Source: JAEUMD01 sp937950105
GTDB lineage: Bacteria > Pseudomonadota > Alphaproteobacteria > Rhizobiales > Hyphomicrobiaceae
Direction: 5' to 3'
Length of the DNA stretch: 22,772 nucleotides
Assembly (NCBI GenBank): GCA_036821845.1
Contig: DAISIT010000053.1
Location: 1 to 22,772 of the forward strand
Shown here one piece after another: positions 13,433-21,506 of the stretch (position 1 is the first letter of the stretch; every line of letters begins with the position of its first letter). Under the pieces are notes generated by a model. It was not told the DNA's origin, did not search any database, and saw only the letters and a program-made list of their open reading frames with translations. Position numbers and translations under genes: made by a program.

Positions 13433-14218
13433 TCAGCCGTCCGGAGCATGGATCAGCTCCAGCAGGCGGCTCGCCGCCTGCATGGTGCGCCAGCGCTGCT
13501 CACGCCGCGCCCTGGCCTCGGCGTCCTCGCCCCAGAAGCGTATCTGCCAGTCCTCGTCGACGTGTGCCGCCTTCCAGGCCGCAGCCGCGTCGATGCGACC
13601 TTCGGCAACGGCGAGCGCGACGACGGCAGAGCCGGTCAGCGTCGTCATGACGTGCAGCGCCGCGAGGCGCAGGGCGTCATACGTGTGGACGTGCGCCCGC
13701 ACCCGCTCGATGGCCTTCGCGTCCTGCGCGACGTGGACGATGCCGGCCGCGAGTTTCAGGCGTGCATCGAAACGCTCCCTGACCCACGCGACCAGCGGGT
13801 CCCACGCCTTGGCCTGCTCGGCGATCAGCCCCTCCGGCGCCTCGGCGCGATAGCAGACGAGATCGCTGCCGGCGAACGCGACGATGTCGTCTGCGACCTC
13901 CGCCTCCTTGCCGGCGACGCCGTCGATCGCCGTGTTGACGAGACGGGTGAGTTCCATCCGCGCCGGGTCGATGCGCTCACCCTGCGCCGCCCATTCGCCG
14001 GCCATGGCAGATGCGAGCGCCTCGGTCGGCGCGATCAGCTTGCGCTTGCCCGGAGTCTTCGCCGCGCGGCCGTCGAGCAGCACCGTGAACCCCCCGGCCT
14101 TGTCGGCGGCGACCATCGCCTCCTTGTAGAAGCGCTTCGGCAGCGGCTTGGCCAGCGGCTCGCGGCCGGGCACGTGCGCGGCCTTGCCGGCACGCTCGAG
14201 ATCGCCGCGCGCAGTCAT
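13433..14218 (-). CDS. ATP12-family F1-ATPase assembly chaperone
   Basis: This 261-residue protein belongs to the ATP12 family, which in mitochondria and alphaproteobacteria binds the F1-ATPase alpha subunit during assembly. Characteristic segments are PLPKRFYKEAMVA near residue 25, FTVLLDGRAAKTPGKRKL, ALASAMAGEWAAQGERIDPA, LTRLVNTAIDGV and DLVCYRAEAPEGL, with WDPLVAWVRERFDA. The ATG overlaps the stop of the upstream HAD gene in an ATGA, so the two are translationally coupled. ATP12 is restricted to alphaproteobacteria and eukaryotes as far as I know, which supports the taxonomic guess. Confidence 0.93.
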   Translation of the reverse strand: MTARGDLERAGKAAHVPGREPLAKPLPKRFYKEAMVAADKAGGFTVLLDGRAAKTPGKRKLIAPTEALASAMAGEWAAQGERIDPARMELTRLVNTAIDGVAGKEAEVADDIVAFAGSDLVCYRAEAPEGLIAEQAKAWDPLVAWVRERFDARLKLAAGIVHVAQDAKAIERVRAHVHTYDALRLAALHVMTTLTGSAVVALAVAEGRIDAAAAWKAAHVDEDWQIRFWGEDAEARARREQRWRTMQAASRLLELIHAPDG

Positions 14219-14907
14219 ACGATCGGCTCCTCGCGAACCGGGACCGCGGCGAGCAGCCGGTCGACGGCGCCCGGCAATTCGTCGAACCTTTCGATCATCG
14301 CGTGGGCCCCACAATCGGACAGCGCGCGTGGCGGGTGATAGCCCCAGGTAACTCCCACCGCATGCGCCCCGGCCGCCCGCGCCATGTCGATGTCGAAGGT
14401 GGTGTCGCCAACCATGATGGTGTGCTCGGGGTGCGCGGCGACGTGCGACATCGCCGAGAGCACCATGCCAGGGTGCGGCTTCGACGGATTGGTATCGGCG
14501 GTCTGGATGGTCGAGAACAGCCCGTGCCAGCCCTCGCGGTCGATCACCGCCTCGACGCCGCGCACGGACTTGCCGGTGGCGATGCCGAGGCGCACGCCGG
14601 GCAACCCGGCCAGATGCGAGATGACCTCGCGGGCGCCCGGAAACAACGGCTCGTCGTGCTCCGGGCGACTTCTCAGCTCGGCGAACGTGCGCTTGTAGCT
14701 TTCCGCCAGTTGCTCGATCACGTCCCGGTCGACGCGCGGCAGCAGGCGGGCGATGGCCGGCACCAGCGACAGCCCGACGACGCCGATGACGCTGGCGCGC
14801 GGCGCGTGTGGCAGCCCGTGCGCCGAGAACGCCGCGTTCATCGCCTCGACGATGGCGTGCTGGCTGTCGACGAGGGTTCCATCGCAATCGAACAGGATCA
14901 GGGTCAT
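14215..14907 (-). CDS. HAD-superfamily (IA) phosphatase
   Basis: This 230-residue cytoplasmic hydrolase has all four HAD motifs. Motif I is DCDGTLVDS with nucleophile D7 and acid D9. Motif II is T111 (ATGKS), motif III is K143 (PSKPHP), and motif IV is GDTTFDIDMARAAG with D168 and D172. A helical cap lies at about residues 15-85, as in phosphoglycolate-phosphatase-like proteins, but the substrate is not determined by sequence. It overlaps the ATP12 gene by 4 bases. In many alphaproteobacteria this pair follows an RluA-family gene on the same strand, from general knowledge; here a Uma2 gene lies between them. Confidence 0.93.
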   Translation of the reverse strand: MTLILFDCDGTLVDSQHAIVEAMNAAFSAHGLPHAPRASVIGVVGLSLVPAIARLLPRVDRDVIEQLAESYKRTFAELRSRPEHDEPLFPGAREVISHLAGLPGVRLGIATGKSVRGVEAVIDREGWHGLFSTIQTADTNPSKPHPGMVLSAMSHVAAHPEHTIMVGDTTFDIDMARAAGAHAVGVTWGYHPPRALSDCGAHAMIERFDELPGAVDRLLAAVPVREEPIV

Positions 14908-14992
14908 ACGTCGCTCATAGCATGGCAGAAGAACAGAGGGGAACGGGGCACCGCGGGCTTTATCGGAGACCGGTTTCTGCTAGGCTGAGGCC

Positions 14993-15574
14993 ATGAGCGA
15001 GGCTGCTGCAAAGCAACATTTGACCGTCGAGGAGTTCCTGCCCTGGGCCGAGGCCCAGGAGCGTGGGCGTTACGAATTACTGCGCGGCGAGATCGTCGCC
15101 ATGTCGCCGGAGCGGGCCGAGCATGCTCGATCAAAGGCCAATATCTGGCGGGCGCTTACACGATCGATCGAGCGCACCCGTGTGTCGTGCGAGGCGTTCG
15201 TCGACAGCCTCGCCGTCGTCATCGACCAGACCACCAGCTACGAGCCGGACGTGCTGGTGAATTGCGGCCCCCCTGTTGCAGCGCACTCCATGACGGCGTC
15301 GCACCCGGTGATCGTCGTCGAGGTGCTGTCGCCGTCGACGCGCAACATCGACAAGAGCATCAAGATCCCGGACTACTTCCGCGTGCCCGGCCTCGTGCAT
15401 TACCTGATCGTCGATCTCGGGCGGCGCAACGTGCTGCACTACAGGCGCACGGCCGATGGCACCATCACCGTCGCCATTCTGAGGGACGGCGCCATCGCCC
15501 TCGATCCCCCCGGGCTCAGCCTCGACGTGTCGGACTGCCTGCCGTCCGAGGCTCACTCCACGTCGGCGTCGTAG
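14993..15574 (+). CDS. Uma2-family (DUF820) putative endonuclease
   Basis: This 193-residue protein has the PD-(D/E)xK-like restriction-endonuclease fold typical of Uma2. Visible motifs are RYELLRGEIVAMSP (E33), YEPDVLV (D86) and VIVVEVLSPSTRNIDKSIKI with E110 and lysines 121 and 124, then YFRVPGLVHYLIVD. Uma2 proteins are common in multiple copies in cyanobacteria and other phyla, and their biological role is unclear. GAGG lies 2-5 bases before the ATG. It is the only plus-strand gene in this block: it diverges from the HAD gene across 85 bp and its last 22 bases overlap the 3' end of the pseudouridine synthase gene. This looks like an inserted gene in an otherwise conserved minus-strand cluster. 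Confidence 0.92.
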   Translation: MSEAAAKQHLTVEEFLPWAEAQERGRYELLRGEIVAMSPERAEHARSKANIWRALTRSIERTRVSCEAFVDSLAVVIDQTTSYEPDVLVNCGPPVAAHSMTASHPVIVVEVLSPSTRNIDKSIKIPDYFRVPGLVHYLIVDLGRRNVLHYRRTADGTITVAILRDGAIALDPPGLSLDVSDCLPSEAHSTSAS

Positions 15575-16605
15575 CGGTCGGCGTCGAGGCCGAGCAGTTC
15601 CCAGGTGCGGCGCATGTGATCGGGCAACGGCGCCGTCACGTCGATCTTCGGGTGCCCGGCGATGGGGTGCGGAATGATCAGCCGGCGCGCGTGCAGGTGC
15701 AGCTTGTTGTCCATGTTCTCGGCGGGCAGGTTCTGGTCGCCCTCGTACTTGTTGTCGCCGACGATCGGGTGGCCGAGCACCGACATGTGCGCGCGCAGCT
15801 GATGCTGGCGGCCCGTCACCGGCTTCAGCGACATCCACGCCGCCTTCTGGCCGACGCGGTCGATCATCGAATAGTGCGTCGTCGCATGCATGGCGTCCTT
15901 CTGCTCGCCGGGCAGCGCCTTGCGCACGCGGTCGCCGTCCGGACCGGACGCCTTCACCAGCGCCGCCTCGACCTTGCCTTGCGGCGGACGCGGCACGCCC
16001 TTGACCAGCGCCCAATAGGTCTTCGCCGCCGAGCGCGTCTGGAAAGTGCGGCCGAGCTTCGCAGCCGCATCGCGATGCTTGGCCACCAGCAGGACGCCGG
16101 TGGTATCGCGGTCGAGCCGGTGCACGAGGCGCGGACGATCGCCGAAGCGGTCGGCCATGCCGGCGAGGATGCCGTCGAGGTGGCGCTTGGTGCCGGAGCC
16201 GCCCTGTACCGCGAGGCCGAACGGCTTGTTCAGCACCAGCACGTGCTCGTCCTCGAACAGGATCATGCGCTCGACGAGATCGCGGTCTGCCTTCGACAAC
16301 CCGAGCGGGGCTTTCAGCGACGGCGCCGGCTTGGCCGGCTGGCGCACGATCGCCGGTACCCGCACTTCCGAGCCCGAGGCGAGCCGGTCGTTGGCCTGGG
16401 CGCGTTTGGAATTGACGCGCACCTGGCCCGAGCGCAGCAGCTTTTGCAGATACGTGTAGCCGACTTCGGGGAAGTGGATGCGAAACCAGCGGTCGACGCG
16501 CAAGCCGTCCTCGGTGCGCTTGACGCGAATGGTCTCGACCTTGGCGTCTCGCTTGCTCTCGCTCGCCGCACCGCCCTTGGCGTCGCCGTCAGCCTCGCTG
16601 CTCAT
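15553..16605 (-). CDS. RluA-family 23S rRNA pseudouridine synthase (RluC/D-like)
   Basis: This 350-residue enzyme converts specific uridines in rRNA to pseudouridine. An N-terminal S4 RNA-binding domain (about residues 33-85: LRVDRWFRIHFP, then LQKLLRSGQVRVN) precedes the catalytic domain with LVLNKPFGLAVQGGS and the active-site motif RLVHRLDRDTTGVLLVAKH, catalytic D165. Later motifs are PVTGRQHQLRAHM and LGHPIVGDNKY. The first 25 residues are low-complexity and charged. The ATG overlaps the crcB stop in an ATGA. RluC or RluD cannot be separated by eye. The 3' end overlaps the convergent Uma2 gene. Confidence 0.94.
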   Translation of the reverse strand: MSSEADGDAKGGAASESKRDAKVETIRVKRTEDGLRVDRWFRIHFPEVGYTYLQKLLRSGQVRVNSKRAQANDRLASGSEVRVPAIVRQPAKPAPSLKAPLGLSKADRDLVERMILFEDEHVLVLNKPFGLAVQGGSGTKRHLDGILAGMADRFGDRPRLVHRLDRDTTGVLLVAKHRDAAAKLGRTFQTRSAAKTYWALVKGVPRPPQGKVEAALVKASGPDGDRVRKALPGEQKDAMHATTHYSMIDRVGQKAAWMSLKPVTGRQHQLRAHMSVLGHPIVGDNKYEGDQNLPAENMDNKLHLHARRLIIPHPIAGHPKIDVTAPLPDHMRRTWELLGLDADRYDADVE

Positions 16606-16982
16606 GCCAGCACCCCGCGCACCAGAATGATCCCTGCGTAGAGCGCCGCGAGGCCGACGACGACCGAGCCGGCCGCATAGGTGAGTGCCGTCAGCGCCTC
16701 GCCGCGCTCGATGAGCGCATAAAGATCGAGCGAGAACGCCGAGAAGGTGGTGAAGCCGCCGAGGAAGCCGGTGCCGAGGAACGTCCGCATCGGTCCCGAT
16801 CCGCCGTAGCGCAGCACCAGCAGTTCGACCAGCACGCCCATCAGCAGAGAGCCGACGATATTGACCGTCAGCGTGCCCCACGGGAACGAGGTGCCGAGCA
16901 GCCGCCCCATGCCGAGATTGACGAGATGACGCGCGCCGGCGCCGATGGCACCGCCCGTCATGGCGAGGAAAAGCATGTTCAT
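16602..16982 (-). CDS. crcB: Fluoride exporter CrcB (Fluc)
   Basis: This 126-residue inner-membrane fluoride channel of the CrcB/Fluc family acts as an antiparallel dimer to expel F-. Four hydrophobic helices are visible. Family marks are GGAIGAGARHLV with R18, FPWGTLTVNIVGS with N41, and the pore segment GFLGGFTTFSAFS (residues 72-84) with the Thr/Phe/Ser pattern. The ATG at 16982 is used; a second at 16976 is also possible, and neither has a strong ribosome binding site. It is coupled to the downstream pseudouridine synthase gene by a 4-base overlap. No fluoride riboswitch was recognised in the 220 bp upstream. Confidence 0.94.
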   Translation of the reverse strand: MNMLFLAMTGGAIGAGARHLVNLGMGRLLGTSFPWGTLTVNIVGSLLMGVLVELLVLRYGGSGPMRTFLGTGFLGGFTTFSAFSLDLYALIERGEALTALTYAAGSVVVGLAALYAGIILVRGVLA

Positions 16983-17131
16983 GGATCGGTGGCCGGGGTC
17001 CTTGGTCGAAGCGGAGTGGCCGCGGGGCGCGGCCCGTCCCCTCCATACACGGCATCGCGGCCGGAAGCGAATGGCGGGGCGTGTAGCGGCGGTAGCGCCA
17101 GCGGTCGGCGTCGCGGTCGCGTGCCGCGAGC

Positions 17132-17174
17132 GGGGCTGCCGCCCCACGCTCCGCTCGGGGGAGGTTTTCCCCCG
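17132..17174. repeat. GC-rich repeat with two hairpins between thiS and crcB
   Basis: The segment 17132-17164 matches 27 of 33 bases of 8451-8483. It contains the stem GGGGC/GCCCC and is followed by a second hairpin, CGGGGGA/TCCCCCG with loop GGTTT (17156-17174). On the minus strand it lies 28 bases downstream of the thiS stop and may limit read-through into crcB. Confidence 0.65.
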
Positions 17175-17202
17175 ATCCGCCTCCTCTCGCGACGTGACCT
17201 CG

Positions 17203-17421
17203 CTAGCCGCCCTGGCGCGCCGAAACGATCTCGATCCGGTCACCGGGGCTGACCGGCGTCGCCGCGCGCATGCGCTCCGGCACGAAATCGCCATTGAGCG
17301 CCGTCGCGATCTTGGCCTCGCCATAGCCGAGTTGCGCCAGCACGTCGGCGAGCGATCCGGCGCGCACCCGCAACCGTTCCGCATTCACCACAATGTCGAT
17401 TTCGGTCCCGGTCCCGGTCAT
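17203..17421 (-). CDS. thiS: Sulphur carrier protein ThiS
   Basis: This 72-residue ubiquitin-like protein donates sulphur, as a C-terminal thiocarboxylate, to the thiazole ring of thiamine. Family marks are IVVNAERLRV, SLADVLAQLGY, IATALNGDFVPE and PGDRIEIVSARQGG, ending in the required Gly-Gly at residues 71-72. No thiG, thiO or thiE lies beside it within the window. MoaD-like carriers are similar, but ALNGDFVP favours ThiS. It diverges from the small ORF and the large phospholipid acyltransferase gene. Confidence 0.9.
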   Translation of the reverse strand: MTGTGTEIDIVVNAERLRVRAGSLADVLAQLGYGEAKIATALNGDFVPERMRAATPVSPGDRIEIVSARQGG

Positions 17422-17567
17422 GTCCGATCGTCCGCTCGGTCGTATTCCACTTTGCGCTGCGCCCTCATCTGCCGGGTTCGCTCTGCCCGGTAGCTCAGCC
17501 CGACAACCCTTCGCAAACCATAACGGCGGGCGATCGCGTACTGCCGGAAAAAATTAAACACTGCCTA

Positions 17568-17616
17568 TTGAACGACGTTCATTGATACTCTAGATTGAGA
17601 CTGTGAACATCGTTCA
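17568..17616 (+). promoter_or_regulatory. Promoter with two TGAAC-n3-GTTCA operators
   Basis: TTGAAC (17568-17573), 17 bases, then TAGATT (17591-17596) makes a good sigma70-like promoter on the plus strand. A palindrome TGAACGACGTTCA (17569-17581) covers the -35 box. A second, TGAACATCGTTCA (17604-17616), sits just at or after the expected start of transcription. Both share the half-site TGAAC/GTTCA. Their centres are 35 bp apart, and the layout suits repression by a dimeric regulator, for example of the TetR family; no such regulator gene is in the window. Confidence 0.65.
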
Positions 17617-17632
17617 TTGGAGTCATCTGACC

Positions 17633-17899
17633 ATGTCCCCTTCCCTCACATGCCGTTTCTGCGGGTATCTCAGCCTCGCGGCCCGCCGCCTCCACCGCCG
17701 TCTCGGCGATCTGCTGCTTGGTCCGGCGGCGCGCGCCTCGCGTATCGTCGCCGATACGCAAGCGCGGCTCGGCGGCCTCGTGCCCGGCATCCCGCGCGTG
17801 CACCCCGCCTTGCGCCTCGTCCATTCGGCGGCACGCCACGAATGCGCCACGGGGCTCGGGCGAAACATTAACCACGCTCACGCAATATCGCGCGATTGA
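17633..17899 (+). CDS. Doubtful small ORF downstream of the operators
   Basis: An 88-codon frame starts at an ATG with GGAG 10 bases upstream, about 30 bases downstream of the predicted transcription start. The product is Arg-, Ala- and Leu-rich with a CRFC motif near the N-terminus (SLTCRFCGYL) and no recognisable domain. Third codon positions are GC-rich over the first 60 codons, which fits coding. An in-frame GTG at 17603 would be nearly leaderless. It could equally be untranslated leader of the large downstream gene. Confidence 0.3.
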   Translation: MSPSLTCRFCGYLSLAARRLHRRLGDLLLGPAARASRIVADTQARLGGLVPGIPRVHPALRLVHSAARHECATGLGRNINHAHAISRD

Positions 17900-18034
17900 T
17901 GCGCAAGCCTTTGCCGCGCCATGCCTCGGCCAGCGCGCGGCCGCAACGGACGAGAGACTGAACCCGCCTTTCCGCCTCGCCAGAAGCGCCGAAACGCGCG
18001 CGACAGCGGCAAGTGCCCCTCGATCGAGAGCCCC

Positions 18035-21000
18035 ATGTCCGCCCCGCTTCTCACCTCGCGCCGCTTCGCGCCCATCTTCTGGGTGCAGTTCCTGTCGGCG
18101 CTGAACGACAACTTCGTCAAGAACGCGCTCGTCATCCTGATCCTGTTCCAGATCGGCGGCAGCCACGGCGCGACCCTCGTCACGCTCGCCGGCGCCACGC
18201 TGATGCTGCCGTTCTTCCTGCTCTCCGGCCTCGGCGGCGAACTCGCCGACCGCTACGACAAGGCGCTCGTCGCGCGGAAACTGAAACTTGCCGAACTGCC
18301 CGTGGCCGCCGTCGCCGCCGCCGGCTTCCTGCTGCATTCGGTGCCGATCCTGTTCGTCGCGCTGCTCCTCTACGGCGTCATCGGCGCGCTGTTCGGGCCG
18401 ATCAAGTACGGCATCCTGCCGGTGCATCTCGAAACGCGCGAACTGCCGAAGGGCAACGCGCTGGTCGAAGGCGCGACGTTCCTTGCCATTCTGATCGGCA
18501 CCATCGCCGGCGGCATGGCGATGGCACCGGGCGGTGACGCCACCGCGCTCGCCGTCACCGTCATCGTGCTGGCCGCCGCATGCTGGCTGGCCGCGCAGGC
18601 GATCCCGCTGACGGGCGAAGCGGCGCCGCACCTCGTCGTCAATCGCAACATCTGGTCCTCGACCGTCGCCCTCATCCGCGACCTCAAAAGCATGCCGCGC
18701 CTCTGGATCGGCGGCCTCATCACCGCGTGGTTCTGGCTGGTCGGCGCCGTTGCGCTCGCCTTGCTGCCGCCGTTGATGAAGGACGCCGTCGGCGGTACCC
18801 AGGGCGTCATCACGTTCGGGCTGATCGTCTTCACCGTCGGCATCGCCATCGGTTCGGCACTCGCCGCACGCGCCAGCAAGACCCGGCCGAACCTCGCCCT
18901 CGTGCCGGTCGGCGCGCTGCTGATGGGCCTCGCCTCGCTCGATCTCGCATGGGCCGCGAGCGGCCTCGTCACGGCGAACCCGCCGCTCGACGTGCAGGGC
19001 TTCCTCGCCACCGCGACGGGCTTGCGCATCATCTTCGGCCTGCTCGGCCTCGCCATCGCCGGCGGCCTCTTCATCGTGCCGTCGTTCGCCGCCGTGCAGG
19101 CGTGGGCGCCGGAGGATCGCCGCGCCCGCGTCGTCGCCGCCTGCAACGTGCTTTCCGCCGCCTTCATGTCCGGTGGCAGCCTCGTGCTCGCCGCGATGCA
19201 GGGCGCTGGCGCCAGCCTGTCGATGGCGTTCGTCGCACTCGGCCTCGCCAACCTCGTCGTGATGGGGCTCGTAATGTACGCGTGGGGCCGCGACGGCCTC
19301 AAGGATCTCGGCATGTTCCTGTTCAACACGCTCCTCGGCCTCGAGGTGACGGGACAGGAGAACCTGCCGAAGGAAGGCGAGCGTGCCATCATCGCGCCGA
19401 ACCACGTCAGCCTGCTCGACGCCGCGCTGATGTATTCCATGCTGCCGGCGCACGCCGGCTTCGCCATCGATACCGGCATGGCCAACACCTGGTGGGTGAA
19501 GCCGTTCCTGAAGCTCGCCAAGGCGTGGCCGATCGACCCGACGCGCCCGCTCGGCACACGCTCGCTCATCAATCATGTGAAGAGCGGCGAGACGCTGGTG
19601 ATCTTTCCCGAAGGGCGCCTCACCGTCACCGGCGGCCTGATGAAGGTCTACGACGGCACCGCCATGATCGCCGACAAGGCCGATGCCGTGATCGTGCCGG
19701 TACGCATCGACGGCCTCGAGCGGTCGCGCTTCGGATATCTGCGCCGCGACCAGACGAAGAAGGTCTGGTTCCCGAAGACGCGCGTCACCATCCTGCCGCC
19801 GGAGAAGCTGGCGCTGCCGGCCGATCTCAAGGGCCGCGTGCGCCGTCAGGCGGCCGGCGCGAAGCTGCAGGACATCATGGTCGACGCGGCGGTGAAGACC
19901 GCGCCGATCGAGCAGACGCTGTTCGAGGCGCTGGTAATGGCCCGCGCCGAGCGAGATACGGGAAAGCCGGCCGTCGAAGATCCGCTCGGCACCAAGCTCT
20001 CCTACAAGAAGCTGATCGTCGGCGCGCAGGTGCTCGGCATGAAGCTGGCGCCACTGGCGAAGGAAGGCGAAGCGGTCGGCGTGCTGCTGCCGAACTCGGC
20101 CGGTGTCGCGGTGACGTTCTTCGCGTTGCAGTCGATCGGCCGCGTGCCGGCGATGCTGAACTTCACCGCCGGCGCCATCAACATGGCTGCCGCCTGCCGG
20201 GCCGCCGAAGTGAAGGTGATCCTGACCTCGCGTGCATTTGTCGACAAGGCGCGCCTCGGTGACGTCGTCGCGAAGCTCGCCGAGAGCCAGACGATCGTCT
20301 ACCTCGAGGAGGTGAAGGCGTCGGTCTCGTTCGCCGACAAGCTGAAAGGCCTCGCGCTGCGCGGCACGCCGCAGGTGAAGCGCAAGGCCGACGATCCGGC
20401 CGCGATCCTGTTCACGTCGGGCAGCGAGGGCACGCCCAAGGGCGTCGTCCTCAGCCACAGGAACATCCTCGCCAACGCCATGCAATCGCTGACCCGCGTC
20501 TCCGTCAATGGCGCCGACAAGGTGTTCAACGTGCTGCCAGTGTTCCACTCGTTCGGGCTGACCGCCGGTCTCGTCATGCCGCTGGTCGCCGGCGTGCCGA
20601 TCTATCTCTACCCCTCGCCCCTGCACTACCGCATCGTGCCGGAACTCGTGTACGGCTCCAACGCCACCATCCTGTTCGGCACCGATACGTTCCTCAACGG
20701 CTACGCGCGCGCCGCCCACCCTTACGACTTCGCGCGTCTGCGTCTGGTCCTCGCGGGCGCGGAAGCGGTGAAGGAACGCACGCGCCAGCTCTACATGGAG
20801 AAGTTCGGCGTGCGCATTCTCGAAGGCTACGGCGTGACGGAAACCGCGCCGGTGCTCGCAATCAACACGCCGCTCGCCAATCGCTCCGGCACCGTAGGCC
20901 GCCTGTCGCCGCTGATGGAAGCGCGCCTCGAACCGGTACCCGGCATCGACGAAGGCGGTCGCCTCTATGTGCGCGGGCCCAACGTCATGCTTGGCTATTT

Positions 21001-21436
21001 GCGTGCCGAAAACCCGGGCGTGCTGGAGCCACCGCACGATGGCTGGCACGACACCGGCGACATCGTCACCATCGACGCGCAGGGCTTCATTCGCATCCGG
21101 GGGCGCGCCAAGCGCTTCGCCAAGATCGGCGGCGAGATGGTGTCGCTGTCGGCGGTCGAGGCGATGGCGGCGGAGGTCTGGCCAGCGGTGATCTCGGTGG
21201 TCGTGTCGGTTCCCGACGCCAAGAAGGGCGAGCGCCTCGTGCTCATCACGTCGAACGACAAGGCGACGCGTAGCGAATTCCTCGCCCATGCCAAGGCGAA
21301 GGGAGCGAGCGAACTCGCGGTGCCGGCCGAGATCCTGGTCGCGCCGGTGCCGCTGCTCGGATCGGGCAAGCCCGACTACGTTGCGGCGAGCGCCTTGGTG
21401 AAGGACCGCATGTCCTCCAGGGCGGCTGCTGCGTGA
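18035..21436 (+). CDS. aas: LplT-PlsC-acyl-ACP synthetase fusion (lysophospholipid reacylation)
   Basis: This 1133-residue inner-membrane protein joins three modules. Residues 1 to about 415 form an MFS transporter of the LplT type, which flips lysophospholipid (FWVQFLSALNDNFVKNAL near the start). Residues about 430-640 form a PlsC-type acyltransferase with N456-HVSLLD462 (HX4D motif) and FPEG at 524-527. Residues about 660-1133 form an AMP-dependent acyl-ACP/CoA ligase with TSGSEGTPKG (794-803), YGVTETAP (932-939), DTGD (1006-1009) and the C-terminal catalytic lysine K1112. Together these would import 2-acyl-glycerophosphoethanolamine and reacylate it. Length fits known fusions. ATG at 18035 starts just before the first helix. 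It is the likely target of the operators at 17568-17616. Confidence 0.94.
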   Translation: MSAPLLTSRRFAPIFWVQFLSALNDNFVKNALVILILFQIGGSHGATLVTLAGATLMLPFFLLSGLGGELADRYDKALVARKLKLAELPVAAVAAAGFLLHSVPILFVALLLYGVIGALFGPIKYGILPVHLETRELPKGNALVEGATFLAILIGTIAGGMAMAPGGDATALAVTVIVLAAACWLAAQAIPLTGEAAPHLVVNRNIWSSTVALIRDLKSMPRLWIGGLITAWFWLVGAVALALLPPLMKDAVGGTQGVITFGLIVFTVGIAIGSALAARASKTRPNLALVPVGALLMGLASLDLAWAASGLVTANPPLDVQGFLATATGLRIIFGLLGLAIAGGLFIVPSFAAVQAWAPEDRRARVVAACNVLSAAFMSGGSLVLAAMQGAGASLSMAFVALGLANLVVMGLVMYAWGRDGLKDLGMFLFNTLLGLEVTGQENLPKEGERAIIAPNHVSLLDAALMYSMLPAHAGFAIDTGMANTWWVKPFLKLAKAWPIDPTRPLGTRSLINHVKSGETLVIFPEGRLTVTGGLMKVYDGTAMIADKADAVIVPVRIDGLERSRFGYLRRDQTKKVWFPKTRVTILPPEKLALPADLKGRVRRQAAGAKLQDIMVDAAVKTAPIEQTLFEALVMARAERDTGKPAVEDPLGTKLSYKKLIVGAQVLGMKLAPLAKEGEAVGVLLPNSAGVAVTFFALQSIGRVPAMLNFTAGAINMAAACRAAEVKVILTSRAFVDKARLGDVVAKLAESQTIVYLEEVKASVSFADKLKGLALRGTPQVKRKADDPAAILFTSGSEGTPKGVVLSHRNILANAMQSLTRVSVNGADKVFNVLPVFHSFGLTAGLVMPLVAGVPIYLYPSPLHYRIVPELVYGSNATILFGTDTFLNGYARAAHPYDFARLRLVLAGAEAVKERTRQLYMEKFGVRILEGYGVTETAPVLAINTPLANRSGTVGRLSPLMEARLEPVPGIDEGGRLYVRGPNVMLGYLRAENPGVLEPPHDGWHDTGDIVTIDAQGFIRIRGRAKRFAKIGGEMVSLSAVEAMAAEVWPAVISVVVSVPDAKKGERLVLITSNDKATRSEFLAHAKAKGASELAVPAEILVAPVPLLGSGKPDYVAASALVKDRMSSRAAAA

Positions 21437-21443
21437 GCAAAGC

Positions 21444-21472
21444 AAGTGCGAGGGGCGTCGCCCCTCGCGCTT
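21444..21472. terminator. Bidirectional hairpin between convergent genes
   Basis: AAGTGCGAGGGGC (21444-21456) pairs with GCCCCTCGCGCTT (21460-21472) around GTC, giving 13 bp with one G-U pair. It sits just after the stop of the large fusion gene and 35 bases from the hsp20 stop. The flanking AA and TT pairs are short, so termination efficiency is uncertain. Confidence 0.65.
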
Positions 21473-21506
21473 CCCACCAAGGGCGAGCCCCTGGAACTGG
21501 ACCGGA

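Larger units (their letters stand above)
17422..18034. other. 613-bp divergent spacer with promoter, operators and a doubtful ORF
   Basis: Between thiS (minus) and the large LplT-PlsC-ligase gene (plus) lies a spacer with one AT-rich island (about 17540-17620). The island carries a promoter and two palindromes. It is followed by a GC-rich stretch with a questionable 88-codon ORF. The last 135 bp (17900-18034) show no further feature. If the promoter drives the large gene, its leader is about 430 nt. Confidence 0.7.

Noticed and set aside
16983..17202. Fluoride riboswitch upstream of crcB
   Set aside because: I looked for the crcB-motif pseudoknot signature on the minus strand and saw only GC-rich repeat hairpins.
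17579..21445. Uninterrupted 1288-codon frame on the minus strand
   Set aside because: It is the antisense of the LplT-PlsC-ligase fusion gene. High-GC coding DNA leaves long open antisense frames, the translation is His/Arg/Asp-rich without domains, and the plus-strand gene has all expected motifs.
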